DNA from: Epiperipatus broadwayi
Taxonomy: Eukaryota > Onychophora > Udeonychophora > Euonychophora > Peripatidae
NCBI GenBank assembly: GCA_028023455.1
Contig: JAQFVV010012395.1
Span: 10,660,154 to 10,724,153 of the forward strand
DNA length: 64,000 nt
Direction: 5' to 3'
The notes under the pieces were generated by a model that did not search any database, had not been told where the DNA came from, and worked only from the letters and a program-made list of their open reading frames with translations. This document shows positions 23,701-35,381 of this stretch, in pieces. Position numbers and translations under genes: made by a program. Every line of letters begins with the position of its first letter. Within the stretch, counting starts at the first letter, position 1.

Positions 23701-25605
23701 ATCTAATTAGACTGCTACACTAACTTTGGAGTACTTATCTAAATAGCTTGTAAACCAAACCAATGCCATTGTAACATAACTGACTGTATTGTATAGCCAT
23801 ACAATTAGATTTTTTTTTTATCTGTTGGCGGTCACATCAGTAATCTAAAGCTGAAGTTTCTTGGAATTCATTGTTATATCAGTTGCTTGAATATTATATG
23901 ATTTTATCTTCTGAATGACAAAATATTTTCTACATTTAAATATTAATTTTAAATCACTATTATATCCTTTTGTATAAACTGACTTATCTCAGTATATCAC
24001 ATTATGTTTCATCAACCATTTTCATTACAAATACTATAATTTTATCACTAATATGAAAAATCTGCACTGGTTTAATACTGTCACACACACTATTATCACC
24101 AAATACAATATTGCTAAAATTATATAATCTTTATTAATTAATAATAAAAATTGTTCTTTTTTCCTCCCTAAAATGATTCATCAATAATATTTTTTTTTAC
24201 TTCCACTCCTTTTAAAACTTGAGTTTTATTTTATATGAATAATCAAATTTTTACAAATTTTACTCTACTTTTAACTATATTTTACATTTGTTATCAAGAG
24301 TTATATATCTTTAATTTTTTTTTTTTTTTGCCATATCAATAATATGTATTTGTATTTTACTTATGGTCATTATTCAAGAATTGTTTATTTTTATCTTTTG
24401 CTACATTAATAATGTTTAATAAATTTACTATCACATGAAAGATAGTTTATAAGGGAGTGCTAAAATAAGCAAACAGTCTCATAAGATCTTTACAAACTGA
24501 CAAAAAAAAAAAAAAGGATTATTCCTTTTGTTAGTAAAAAAAAATCTTGATTGCATGTTAACTTTGTGACATTGCTTGTTACAGCAAATTTAAGTAAATT
24601 TGAAATATTATTTACAATCTAATCCTTGATAATGACTATAAAATATGGTAGAAACATAGGCAAAATTTGTAAAAATTAATTAATTCATATTAAATACAAG
24701 TTTTAGTAGGGAAAGAGAAAAAATTCATATTCACTCTAATGAACTTATCATTAAAGTTTTATTTATATCGATAATATTTGAATATTTTAACATATTGAAA
24801 TATATTTAGAACTATATATATTATTCTATCAACTCTTAAGCCATAATGCCTGTATTTATTTTTCTCACATTTAAATGGTATAAAAAAAATGTGCTCAATT
24901 TTTTTTTTCCTTTAAATACTGCCTCATTAATTTACAAAATCTAAATTCCATATTTATTGTGTTTTGAGAATGGCAAGGAATCATAAATACCATAAAATAA
25001 TGAAAAATTTCTTCCGCATTAAATACTTTCCTTATACATTTTTGTCCTCTTTGTGTGTTTTATTTTAATGGCAATTTATTTTATCAATTTTTTCATCTCT
25101 GCATAAGATTCTGGTATAACATTTACAATTTAAAGTATTTTGGTTGTTCTTTCAATTCAAAATCAACTATAATCACTATCAAACTTTTTTTTTAGAGCTT
25201 GTTTGAAACAAAGGCTTTAACATTATGTTTTTGGAACTTGAATTCATTTGGATAATATTATAATGTTACCATTTATAAAAAGATATTGTGAAATTTAGTA
25301 AATATTACATTAATATGTATGATTTACAAGGTTATTTATTAATTACTTATATTTTTATTTTCGAGGTTCATATTACAGTGACTTGGATGTGAGTAAATCT
25401 TATTCTTAGATTCATTAAAAAGAATTCTGATTAGTTCTTCAAATTATTAGTGATTTGATTTTTTAAAAAAGAAGCTTCTCTGCTTTGGCAGAATTATAAA
25501 ATGAATCTTCATGAACAACTAACAAGAAGATTTTAAAATGATTGATCAATTAAAATTGTTAAAAATACTAAAAAGGTAGTCATTTGCTGATCATGTTCAC
25601 TTTAT
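20787..25605. other. Long AT-rich intergenic stretch
   Basis: About 4.8 kb with no recognisable gene. It contains an imperfect tandem duplication (about 22622-22723 and 22736-22820, sharing TTATTATAATGAAT and GGATAATTTATT), a 12-nt G run at 22657-22668 and an 8-nt G run near 21862. Short open frames such as 20775-20972 and 21459-21650 are AT-driven. Confidence 0.6.
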
Positions 25606-25980
25606 ATATTGTAACGTTTAATTATATACATTACAAATATATTGGCATTTGGTAAAAGCTAAAAAATAAAAGTAAATTTAGATTATTTTTTTTGACTAAT
25701 TTTTTTTAAAAAAATAACATACAATGAAAGTTAAATTATTCTTTCGTATTTTTTTTAATGTAATTAGAGATAAAAGTAGAATTGGAGAGAACAAAAGAAT
25801 TCCAAAAACAAGTAAAAAGATAAGCTAAAAGAAAAATATTTTAGCTAATTAAACATGGCTGAAAAACTTGATAAAAAAATGAGAACTTAGTAATTGAAAA
25901 ATGATAAAGACTGTATAAGATTATAAACACAAAACGCCATGATAATAGCATGCGCAGAAGTCAGAAAACTGGGCCTCTAG

Positions 25981-25990
25981 TATAAAAGGC
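25981..25990 (+). promoter_or_regulatory. TATA box in LTR-like family C
   Basis: TATAAAAGGC sits at the start of the GC-richer leader. The inverted copy near 42466-42476 keeps it as TATAAAAAGG on the minus strand. Its position about 370 bp into the element fits an LTR U3/R boundary. Confidence 0.55.
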
Positions 25991-26265
25991 AGAGGTTAGT
26001 TTGAAGAACGTCTTGTTCGTTGGTTTCTCTAGTTGGTCTTGGATAACAATAATATATCCAAGATCGCTCTACGCTGAAGTAATTCGGCATGTCGGAGTGA
26101 ACCGGTGCTTCTGAAGACATCATGCCTGAAGATGTATACCAGAAAAGCTTTCGTGACTGACTAGGAGAATGGACCGCAAGATCAACTAATAATCAAAGGC
26201 CGTGAGCTCATTTTAACCCCGAAAAACTATGCATAGTTATCTACAACCATCGTGAATTCACTAAA

Positions 26266-26279
26266 ACTTACCGGTAAGT
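26266..26279. promoter_or_regulatory. Conserved palindrome ACTTACCGGTAAGT
   Basis: A perfect 14-nt inverted repeat that looks like a splice-donor consensus (GGTAAGT) on both strands. The inverted copy of the element keeps TTACCGGTAA near 42180-42191. It could be a donor site in the leader or a protein-binding palindrome. Confidence 0.45.
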
Positions 26280-27230
26280 TATGCTTCATTATCCTGATTG
26301 TGACAAATTTAAGCGTTCGCAAACAATTCTTAAAAATATACGTATAAAAGGATCCAGATAGTGACTTTAATTTAATTGATCAAGAGACTCTTATTTAACC
26401 AAGAACTTTTTAATTGTTTAACTGTTATTTATTTTATTAATATTTCACATCTGAATTATATGTGTTCTCTCTAATTTACTTATTAGGAATTCTCATTTTA
26501 ACTTAAACAGATTTTTAATCTGTTATAATAAATATTTCTAATAATACCAATTTTCATTTGTGCGTTATTAATAATAGTTATTAATTATTATTGAATTTAT
26601 TAATATTATTTTAGTGATGTTTAAATATATAATTTACCTTTGCCAATGTGTTTAATAAATTCCAGGAATAATAATATTTTAAAAAAATAATTCTCGTTAC
26701 GGTATGATGCAATACCGATTAGTTTAAAAGTTTTTTTTTTTTTATTTGCGAGACGTGCTGGCGACAGATTTCAGCGGTCTCTTTAGAATAAAGGGACCTG
26801 GCGCCATATTGAATAAATTAAAAGCTGATTTCGTCAATAGCATAATTCTCAACAATTAATAGGCCGAGTTTGATCAGGAAATATAGTTATGTTTTTTAGA
26901 AATAGAAATACAACTTTCTTCTTTTCGACATAACTTGATCAACTCGCGCGCAGTTTATATTAGCGTGTATAGGCCTAACAAAACGGAAAACGTTATAATA
27001 TTTTTTTTTTTTGATGCATTAAAAGTTACATATCTATCTGTTAAATAATATAATCCTATATAATGTATTGATGATTTTTTTTTTATGCTAATAATTTTGG
27101 ACAGATGGAGAGAGTATTTGATTACTAGTTAAATAATAATTCAAAAATTTGTATGGTCATTTTTAATACTATATTTACACAGCTTTGACAAAGAAACATT
27201 TTGATAAAGTTTTAGTAAGTTTAAATATGG

Positions 27231-28000
27231 AAAGGCTGCCAGTCTTGATAGGATTACAGAAGAAATTTTAAATTTTAGTGTGGTATATTAGCTTCAAAAA
27301 TATTGTAATTTTTAAGAAATATATGGTCTCATTAAATTATATATCATATCTTAAAGTCACTTTGTTTGTTCCAATTTTTAAAAATAATGGGGGTAGACAA
27401 GATGGTAGTAACTAACTATCATGGAGTATAGCAAAAAGTATTTCCAATAATTTTGTACAATACATTACTTCCAGTCATAGATGAATGGTTATTATAGACT
27501 CGGTGTGATTTTAAGAGTCAATAAGCACTGCAAATGCAATAAAAAGATCTGAAACAAATATGTGACATATTCTATATATTGCTTTTAATGATTTAGTTAA
27601 ACATTTGACTTAATTGATAAGATTCATAGCAATATTTGAAATTAACTGATTGTCAATCAAAAAGGATATATTATTGATTATTGGAAAAATCTGATGAACT
27701 TGAAATAAAAATTGAAATTAAACAATATGCATATGTGATTTAATTTTGACTTTCATTTTTATGATAGTAATCTTTGAAACAGTTTATAGATAGCATTACT
27801 GATATAAGTTTGATGGTAAAATTTTTAATATGAACTGATTAAGAGCAAAAACAATGAACTTCATTTTCTTGGCTTCAAGATTTTCAGTATGCTGGTTTCA
27901 AATATTTTTAATCTTGCCAGTTCAAAAGATGTCCTATAAAATATTTTGATTGTAATTTTTATAAAGTTATTGGTTTAGCAATAGATGTTAAAAAACTCAA
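27231..28000 (+). pseudogene. Fossil LINE reverse transcriptase fragment
   Basis: Heavily decayed. Broken plus-strand frames read GKAASLDRITEEIL (RT motif GKAxGxDGI...EIL) near 27230, then IAKSISNNFVQYI, and LYIAFNDLVKHLT near 27573-27611, corresponding to LYIAFIDLTKAFD in CR1/RTE-like transposases of the LINE type. Many stops and frameshifts. The catalytic YADD region further on is not readable. It ends just before the Merlin-type MITE. Confidence 0.6.
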
Positions 28001-28057
28001 ATCCAATTTATGGAACTCTTTATTGAATTGTTATCTATCATTCTTAAATCTTTTTTT

Positions 28058-28988
28058 GGTTCTTTCGTATTTTCCAACCGATGACGTATTGCCCTGAAGC
28101 CATATCAGTCTGACCTTGCGATCTTTAAGATAACATCTCCAAGTGATTTACAGACAAATGCAATAGCTAAAATTTGTCCGCAGATCATGTGGATCCGGCA
28201 CCTTAAAGATTGCAACTTCAGACTGATATGGCTTCAGGGCAATACGTCATCGGTTGGCAAATACTAAAAAAAAAATGAAAAAAAAATGTACATGCATGCG
28301 ACAAAATAATTTAGAAATTAAAAGTAATTAATATAATAATAATTGTATAATTATTATAGTAATTCTATAATTGCAGAAATATGTACATTTTTTTTTATTC
28401 ATGTTAAAAATATATAAAACAGATTCTAGTCTTAAAAAAACTATTATAATTTATAAAACCACCCTATATTATGCTCAATTATAAAATACAGCACGTAGCG
28501 CTGGAATTGGTGGGGGATGGCCTCCGATGTGTTTGATGAGCCAAAGGCTCGGCATACACCTATATCAGACATTGTATTACTCTCATAGCTGTAATTTTTA
28601 TAATTGCCTATGAATTTACGAAAAAAAAATTTCTGTATGATATAATTCAGAAATTAAAAATAAAATTAATTAATTGTAATTTTTATAATTGCAGAATAAT
28701 TTACAAAATAATATACATCAAAATGGCATTATTTATTAAAAACAAAAATGAAAATTACTTACAAATAGCGTCCATTGCGGTGGACTAGTAGCAAAAGACA
28801 GACAAATGACAAAATTTCCCAAAGCTCTCTCCGATTTTTAAATCTCGCGGGTCAAAAAAATCCAAAAATTGGATTAATTATGTCAGTGTGTTGGTTGACA
28901 TGACAACGTCATCTTATCATCGATGATGTTTGCCAGAAGGAAAATCGGTAAGTATAAAACGTCATCGGTTGAGTAATCCTTAAGTACC
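28058..28988. mobile_element. Merlin-type MITE, 931 bp, with perfect 8-bp TSD
   Basis: Left end GGTTCTTTCGTATTTTCC and right end AAGTACC (reverse complement GGTACTTAAGGATTACTC) match the ends of the 3.2-kb Merlin element at 49139-52342. The 8-bp flanks are identical: CTTTTTTT at 28050-28057 and 28989-28996. Inside are a perfect ~40-bp inverted repeat (arms near 28069-28113 and 28212-28259, with CAACCGATGACGTATTGCCC) and ATCTTTAAGATAACATCTCC, which also occurs in the Merlin element near 52201. No coding capacity; probably mobilised by a Merlin transposase. Confidence 0.8.
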
Positions 28989-30429
28989 CTTTTTTTTTTC
29001 ATGAAGAATGGTATTCTTCTAGGTATTGTTTAAATATTATATATCATTCCATATAATTGATGCAACAGTGGTTCTATACATATGAATAGAGATATTATCT
29101 GTTACTATTATTTTGTCTAATATTTTAAACTTGAAAGCAATGATTAGTTATTCATATTAGATTTTTTGAAACATAGCTACATTTGAAACCAAACAGTAGA
29201 AATTAATGGGTTTTCTATTTAACAAAAATTGATCGCTTATTTGGAATGAGAATTCTAAAAAAATAAAAGTAGTATTCAGTATTTATATTAAATAAAATGT
29301 GGACTAGAATATATTTTTTACATTAGTGTTATTAAAGATAAACAAAAAGGATTAGATGATCTGGGTAAACTTAGGCTTTAAATATTCCTGGCTCAATTTT
29401 ACAGCTGAAACAAACATTAAGTATAGTTGATATATTCAATTTATGACATCTTAAACAATTAACCATATAGTAAGTAACATAATAAGAATTTCTTTATTGG
29501 AGATTATTGCCTTATTTCATGCATATATTTATGAATCACTCATCTTAATTTGATGCAGCTATGATTGGCAATATGAAAATCATAAAATGTGTTTTGATAC
29601 TGATATGAGATAAAAACGTTCAGTGAATTTTCATATGTTGTTATTTCAGAAATAAACATTTCATTCATGCTTCACAAAACATCAGAAAAATAACAATGTT
29701 CTTTGGATATATTAAAAAATATAAAGAGAGAGATGTTAATATTATTGCACAAGAACTACCCAACAATTAACAATAGAAGTTCTACTATGACCTCTATTCA
29801 CCATCTTATATATATATATTCAGGAGAGTTTTTATCAATTCTTTTTCTGTTTGTAAAATATATTACTATTTTCTTCTATATTATTTCTCTGGATCCACTT
29901 TTTTTTTTTCAGTTATTAAAAAATATATAGTGAAATTTATTGTTATTGTAATTATTATTTACTTCCTATAAACATTTTGACCTCTTTATACATATAGTAG
30001 TTAGCATTGCTAACAAAAAAAAAATGTTTACATTATATGTAAATAAATACAAAAACCAGATATGTCAGAAGAGATCATCATGTACTCAGGAAATAAATAA
30101 ATAGAATTACAGTAAATTTCATAGAATATAAAATTAATATCGCTAAAATAAAAGAAATTATAATTTGCAGCAAATGAGAGATAGGAATCCAATGCATTCA
30201 TTACTATGTGTGTAAGTTTAATTTGATAATTAAAGTATTATTTTAAATATTAAATAAAAAGCAGTAATTATAAAATTAGAAAAATGAAAATGTAAATATG
30301 TAGTCGTAAATTAATTTTTAATCTTTATATATTTATTTTGCACCCCAGTATAAAAAAAAAACAATTAGTTAAATGCTTTGTTGGGAGTTTAGCTACTATA
30401 GAAACTTTAGTATACTGTCAAGTATATTC
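28989..30429. other. AT-rich intergenic DNA
   Basis: Nothing recognisable. The open frame at 29703-29930 is AT-driven. Confidence 0.55.
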
Positions 30430-31220
30430 AGTAACATTTGAATAGTGAAGTATCAATAAATTGATCAAATAGATATAATGAAGTTGCAGAACAGGTTGGA
30501 GCAGGTAATTAACTAATAATTTAAAATGAAAAATAAAAATGTACTCCTACTGAATTGAAATATGAAACAAAATGATGAGCTTTTTTAATCAACTTATTCT
30601 ACATCTAGTCTATTTTTACTATAGTCTATTTTCAAAAATAGGCAAGCATGCCTGTCTGATATGGGTAGTTTATAATTTATTTTATGATTTTATATATATG
30701 TTAGTCAATGGTCCTCATGTCCACTACATTTGGTCCCAAGCCACAATGTGAGTAGTAGCAAACCATGCTATAATATGCATTTTTAACATATATATATGCA
30801 CTAAATATTAAGTATATATATATTAATTTTTGGGGTGAAGTAACAGTAAATTGAAAAAATACATATGATGTTGCAAAATTGATTGTAACCCAGTAATTAA
30901 TTAATAGCTAACTTATATCTAGTCTATTTTTACCAGCAGTTTATTTTTAAGAGTATACAATAAACTCATCAGGAGTTTAGGATGACAATGCAGCCATCCT
31001 TGCCAGATTACCACGAGCAGTTTCTATTTAGCTTTTATTCAAGCAGGAAGTATAGCTTTATCATAGATTATAATATATTTTGTCATTTTACATATGTTAG
31101 CCAAATTAATGTCTTAAAAGTTTTCAAATAAAATAGTCCTTTTATATCCACAATATTTGGTTCTAAGCCATATTGTAGATAATAACAAACCATACTGTAT
31201 GTGCATTTTTAACATATATA
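30430..31220. repeat. Diverged tandem duplication, period about 410 bp
   Basis: Unit 1 (about 30430-30805) and unit 2 (about 30835-31220) share ATCTAGTCTATTTTTAC, TTTGGTCCCAAGCCA (TTTGGTTCTAAGCCA in unit 2), CAAACCATACT-type sequence and GCATTTTTAACATATATAT in order. Unit 2 ends where the solo LTR starts. Confidence 0.65.
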
Positions 31221-32725
31221 TGTGTGTATTGAAACAGTAAGATTCCTATTCGAATCTTAAGTTTCACCTTTTGACCGGTCTATCCCGCCCAAATTTAAAC
31301 TTTTTGGTATCGAATTGTGTGTGTAGCAATATTAAAAATGTATAAATATATGTAGAATTCAGCATAAACACGCACACATTTCAATCTCAAAGTAAGGGCA
31401 ATAAATTAGGGATAAAATAATATAATTTAGATTTCTTTTAGTTATATAATTTTGTATAATTTTAATCATTTATTTTGGATTATAAAGTTCGTATTTATTG
31501 CTTTGTTTAAATTTCGTTTAATAATAATTCTAAAAAAATCTGATGTAATATTTAATTAAAAGTTAAAATAATCTTATGTTCCCTTTTTGTCTTTGAAATT
31601 TAAAAGCATCAGTCAGTGATAGATAATAGATTAATTAAAGAAAAATTCCCCAAAATGTAATTAGTAAATGTAAAATGTAAACAATAGAACGGCAGCTTTC
31701 TTTAATTAAAACCAACAAAATGCATTGATTATCCTCAGGGCAGATTAAGTAGAACCTAAAAATACCTTAACAAAAATGTGAAAGATCAAGATAAAAAAAG
31801 AGGTCATCTTAGACTTGCTGGAGACATTCACTGAAACTGTAGCTTTGCTCTCGATCACTGAGAGTCTCCAAAAATATAAAAATAATTTGTTCCTGCCAAG
31901 GTATGACCGAGTAAAGCACCTAGATTTTTCTCCATCGGGAAATGGCCTATCGGATGCCGAACTTTCCATTGCCCGTCATAAATTCACCATGAAGATCTGC
32001 TGCCTGAAATAAATGAGAAAGCTGCTGCTGCTGTTAAGGTAAAATGAAACGTCTAAATACAAGAAAGAATTGCCACTCATGAACTTTTTGCTACTAAACC
32101 AATGGACTCGGAAAACTTCTTATAAAACAGGTACCTGTCTGTGTTCAAACTCTAGAGTACTCTAATAACATGCTATAGCTCTTCTTCATATTACTTATCT
32201 AAATTATAAAATGTAAAAACTATCATTTGTATAACTAAAATTGAATAATTAATGTAATGTGTAAATGTCTCTAATAATCTAGCTTACCTCACTATCTTTT
32301 TTGGGTGCGTATTTCTATAATTACATTTTTATCTATAGTTATTATTTAATTATTGCATGCTCATAATTGTCTCAATTTCAAAGTTTAAATCTATGATCGC
32401 TTAAAACAATGAATGCGTGTCAAATTTTCATTAATATTTACTTTCCTAAATAACTTAAATTTCATATAAATCGACACGCATTCAGTACATCATTTATTGT
32501 AATGCAGGGTCTACTACTTCGCAAATGGCTGGCATATTAGTTGTAATAACTCCCAGTTTATATATGTTTTGAATTTATTAAATCTTAATGAATAATTCTA
32601 GAAAATTACATTTCTTTGAGAGTCACCAACGTTCTTTAGTAAATGTTGATAATGTAGGGCCGAGTTAGAAATCTATTTAAATCTCATCATAATCGTTTAT
32701 ACATTATACATGTGTTACGTTTTAG

Positions 32726-32947
32726 AGATGCGATGGCCCATTCCGCCGTGAAATTTCCGGATTCTTCAGGGTTGAAATTAACCCCAGTCGTCCTACACAA
32801 GCGGGCATAATGGGTGCTCCCATAGGACTTGACAACGTCATGCAGCCAGCCGGCAAACTGCGACACGGACCGCTTGTCCCTGGTTATGCTTATGTGACAC
32901 CTTACTTCGTCGGGCCGATGGCAGAGACCAGCCCGACTTTCTCATAA
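32726..32947 (+). other. GC-rich open reading segment inside the solo LTR
   Basis: 222 nt with markedly higher GC than its surroundings, open for 73 codons to a stop at 32945 and preceded by an acceptor-like TTTTAG. Upstream, a donor-like AAG|GTAAAA at 32036-32044 ends an open segment (31982-32038) in a phase that would continue into this frame, so a spliced LTR-encoded protein is possible. No start codon is fixed. The antisense strand is also open for over 70 codons here (it reads SVSQFAGWLHDVVKSYG, among others) and looks equally protein-like, so the coding strand is undecided. No known family recognised. The neighbouring 65-codon frame at 31815-32012 is in another phase. Confidence 0.35.
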
Positions 32948-33252
32948 ACTCATTCACGGCATTGCAGTTTCGATATACTGCCATTTCATATCGCCTTTTT
33001 AAAGCGTACCATGTGTTCCTTTACTTAATTTTATTATTCTATATATCACTCCGCCTCTGCATTATCTTCATAATTCACTCTCAAATAAATGTTTGCCCTT
33101 AGTCATAAAATAAATATTTTAATTAAATAAATATATGTCCGCCGCTACTCTTAAATCTTACTTTAGACTCTTGCATTGCAAAGGTATAAATCCCTCCAGG
33201 CATGCATTAGAAATACTTACTTGAGAATTTTAGGTAGCTAGATTACGCCTTC

Positions 33253-33490
33253 AAATAAATGAATTCTTTTTGTAAACATTACAGTATCGGAAATACCGTT
33301 ACTGAGGTCCTCAAGATAAAATAAGGTCGAAACAAATAAATGTATTCCTTTTGTAAACATTACAGTATCGGGAATACCGCTACTGAAATCCTCAATATAA
33401 AATAATGTCTAAATAAATAAATGTATTCTTTAAAATATAATCATGTCGCAAATCCCGCTACTGAAGCTTTGAATCTACAAAATATTATTA
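33253..33490. repeat. Minisatellite, 81-bp unit, about three copies, in the LTR
   Basis: Units start at 33253, 33334 and 33415 with AAATAAATG. The first two share GTAAACATTACAGTATCGG and ATACCG; the third is shorter and more diverged (CGCTACTGAA kept). Part of a fourth, older unit may lie near 33138. Repeats of this kind in an LTR can hold promoter or enhancer sites (inference). Confidence 0.8.
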
Positions 33491-33875
33491 GTAAATGATT
33501 GTTTTATTAAAATGTATTAATAAATAATTTTAAACTATACGTCTGCAGTTACGTTTCATTTATTCAATACCCATTCTATATCATATTTCCTCGATTATGT
33601 AAATATGAATGTTTAATTAATATTAGTTTGATTATTGGCTAACTCGAAAATAAAATCATGAATCTCTTGCATATCCCTGACCACCGTGCCTAAAGAAATA
33701 TTTACTAATGTCGCATCAGATGCGTTGTTTCGTGGATTGTATTGTGGAACCGATAAACTATTTTCGAACTCAGTAACATGGGTGGCTTCGCTACTTCAAT
33801 GGTGCTGCTGTTCTGTGTGGTGGTCGAGTTCTGCACTATGTTTACGAGTCACACGTTTTCTGACTGTTACAGTAT

Positions 33876-35381
33876 GTCTTGTGTATATACTTGTTGAAAA
33901 CTTTTAATACATATATATATATAAGTATTCACACAAAACATTACAACAAAAATTATTTTAAATTGCAATTATAGTAAAATACTGTGCTTAAAGTTTAGAA
34001 TGTGAGCCATAAAAGTGATATATTAGGTGGCAATTATGGTAGATTCAGTACAGATATTTAAATGGATAGCTTGACTTCAAAGTCTTAATGTTTTTGAAGT
34101 AGCATTTAATACATTTTTTGTTTGAATTAAACTTACATATCTAGAATTGATTATGATAATTCTGCAATGTCCGGTATTTTGACTTGAGGAAAATGAAACT
34201 AACCATGGAGGCATCAATTGAAAGACACTTTTGAATATTAAGTAGTTTACATCGTATTTAGAACATGGGAGGTATAGTTATTGCATTGGAATCCATTTAC
34301 TCTACTCAAATACCTAATTTATGGCAAAGAATAAGAATATCAATAAGTATTAGATAGTTATGATGTGTATCTTAATCGATGATTATTTAGAAAATTCTCA
34401 TTCATTGCAAAAAAATTTCTAGCATTGTATTGACAATCACGTCATGAGCATGTCACTAATACTAAATATCCCTTTTGTTAATTTTATTACTGTCTGATAT
34501 TATAAACAATAGGAAAAATAACTGTGTTATGTGTATGTTAGAATATGCTTATGTTGAAAATATTACATCCATAAAAATATTTTTTGACTATTTTTTATTT
34601 CATTTTATTCCTTGTTATACTTCTTACTAAATGAAAAATGTATTTTGTAAGTTTTTCATTTTACAAAGTGAATTTCAAGAAATTGCATATATATGGGGAA
34701 GGAAAAAAATTAATCCATTTTAAAGTGAAATTAATTTTAAAATAATTGTTTAGATTGTTTTAATAATTTTCTTTTTATGTAAAAATTAAAACATGAAATT
34801 GAAAATATTTTCATGTGGAAAGAATAATTTAAAAAAAAACTTTAATAATGGGAAACAGGAAATTGGTATACTTGTTGGGGATGTAGGTTGATTTTTCAGG
34901 ATGTAAGAGAGTCTATCTCATGCTGTTTATAAGGTAAAGCTATTTTCATTAAGTAAGAGTACTCTCATGACAGATGTTTTATAATTATGATTCTCTTTTT
35001 TAAGAAATGTTAATTATAAAAAAAAAATCATATATACATGTGGTTGCATAAAAGTTAGTGATATCAAAATAAATAATTATGGTAGTATCCCTTAATTACT
35101 TGTGTGGTCTGATTACATGAAATCAGAATCTGCATTAATATTTGCCTTTTTCTAAATGGTAAAATAATGTTTGATAAAATTAAGCAGTAATTTAGTTTGT
35201 ATAAGAAATTTTTACTTTGTTTTTTATGCAATTTTATTTTAAGAGTAATGAGCACAGAATTCAATTTTTTTCAGAAAATAGTTTTTAAAAACAATAAGCA
35301 TATATATCATTTCATTTGAAATAATATAATTAGAACTATATTATTAATTTTTATTAATCATTCATTAAACTAGAGATTATC
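33876..35381. other. AT-rich intergenic DNA
   Basis: Nothing recognisable. The open frame at 35064-35264 is AT-driven. Confidence 0.55.

Larger units (their letters stand above)
25610..26997 (+). mobile_element. LTR-like element (candidate solo LTR), family C copy 1
   Basis: About 1388 bp, beginning TGTAACGTT and ending AACGTTATA, flanked on both sides by ATAT (25606-25609 and 26998-27001). Insertion at ATAT with a 4-bp duplication is known for some Ty3/gypsy elements. Promoter-like features are inside: a TATA box TATAAAAGGC at 25981 followed by a GC-richer leader, then the palindrome ACTTACCGGTAAGT near 26266-26279. The inverted copy at 41491-42804 matches throughout and has the same ATAT flanks. 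The alternative is a DNA element with 13-bp TIRs (ATATTGTAACGTT). No ORF is present. Confidence 0.7.
31230..33871 (+). mobile_element. Solo LTR, family related to the 1.6-9.4 kb element, perfect 4-bp TSD
   Basis: 2642 bp, starting TGAAACAGTAAGATTC and ending TTCTGACTGTTACA. These ends match the LTRs of the minus-strand element (TGAAACAGTATGATTC on one copy, GAATTCTGACCGTTACA on the other), and the length is nearly the same. Flanks are GTAT at 31226-31229 and GTAT at 33872-33875, a perfect 4-bp duplication. No internal region follows, so it is a solo LTR. The first ~960 bp are nearly identical to 63026-64000. It contains an 81-bp VNTR and a GC-rich open segment. Confidence 0.85.

Noticed and set aside
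26118-26160. Hammerhead ribozyme in LTR-like family C
   Set aside because: CTGAAGA is present in copy 1, but stem II would be only two base pairs and the core is not kept in the inverted copy.
33686-33907. 73-codon plus-strand frame
   Set aside because: It crosses the 3' boundary of the solo LTR at 33871, so it is not a unit of either the LTR or the flank.
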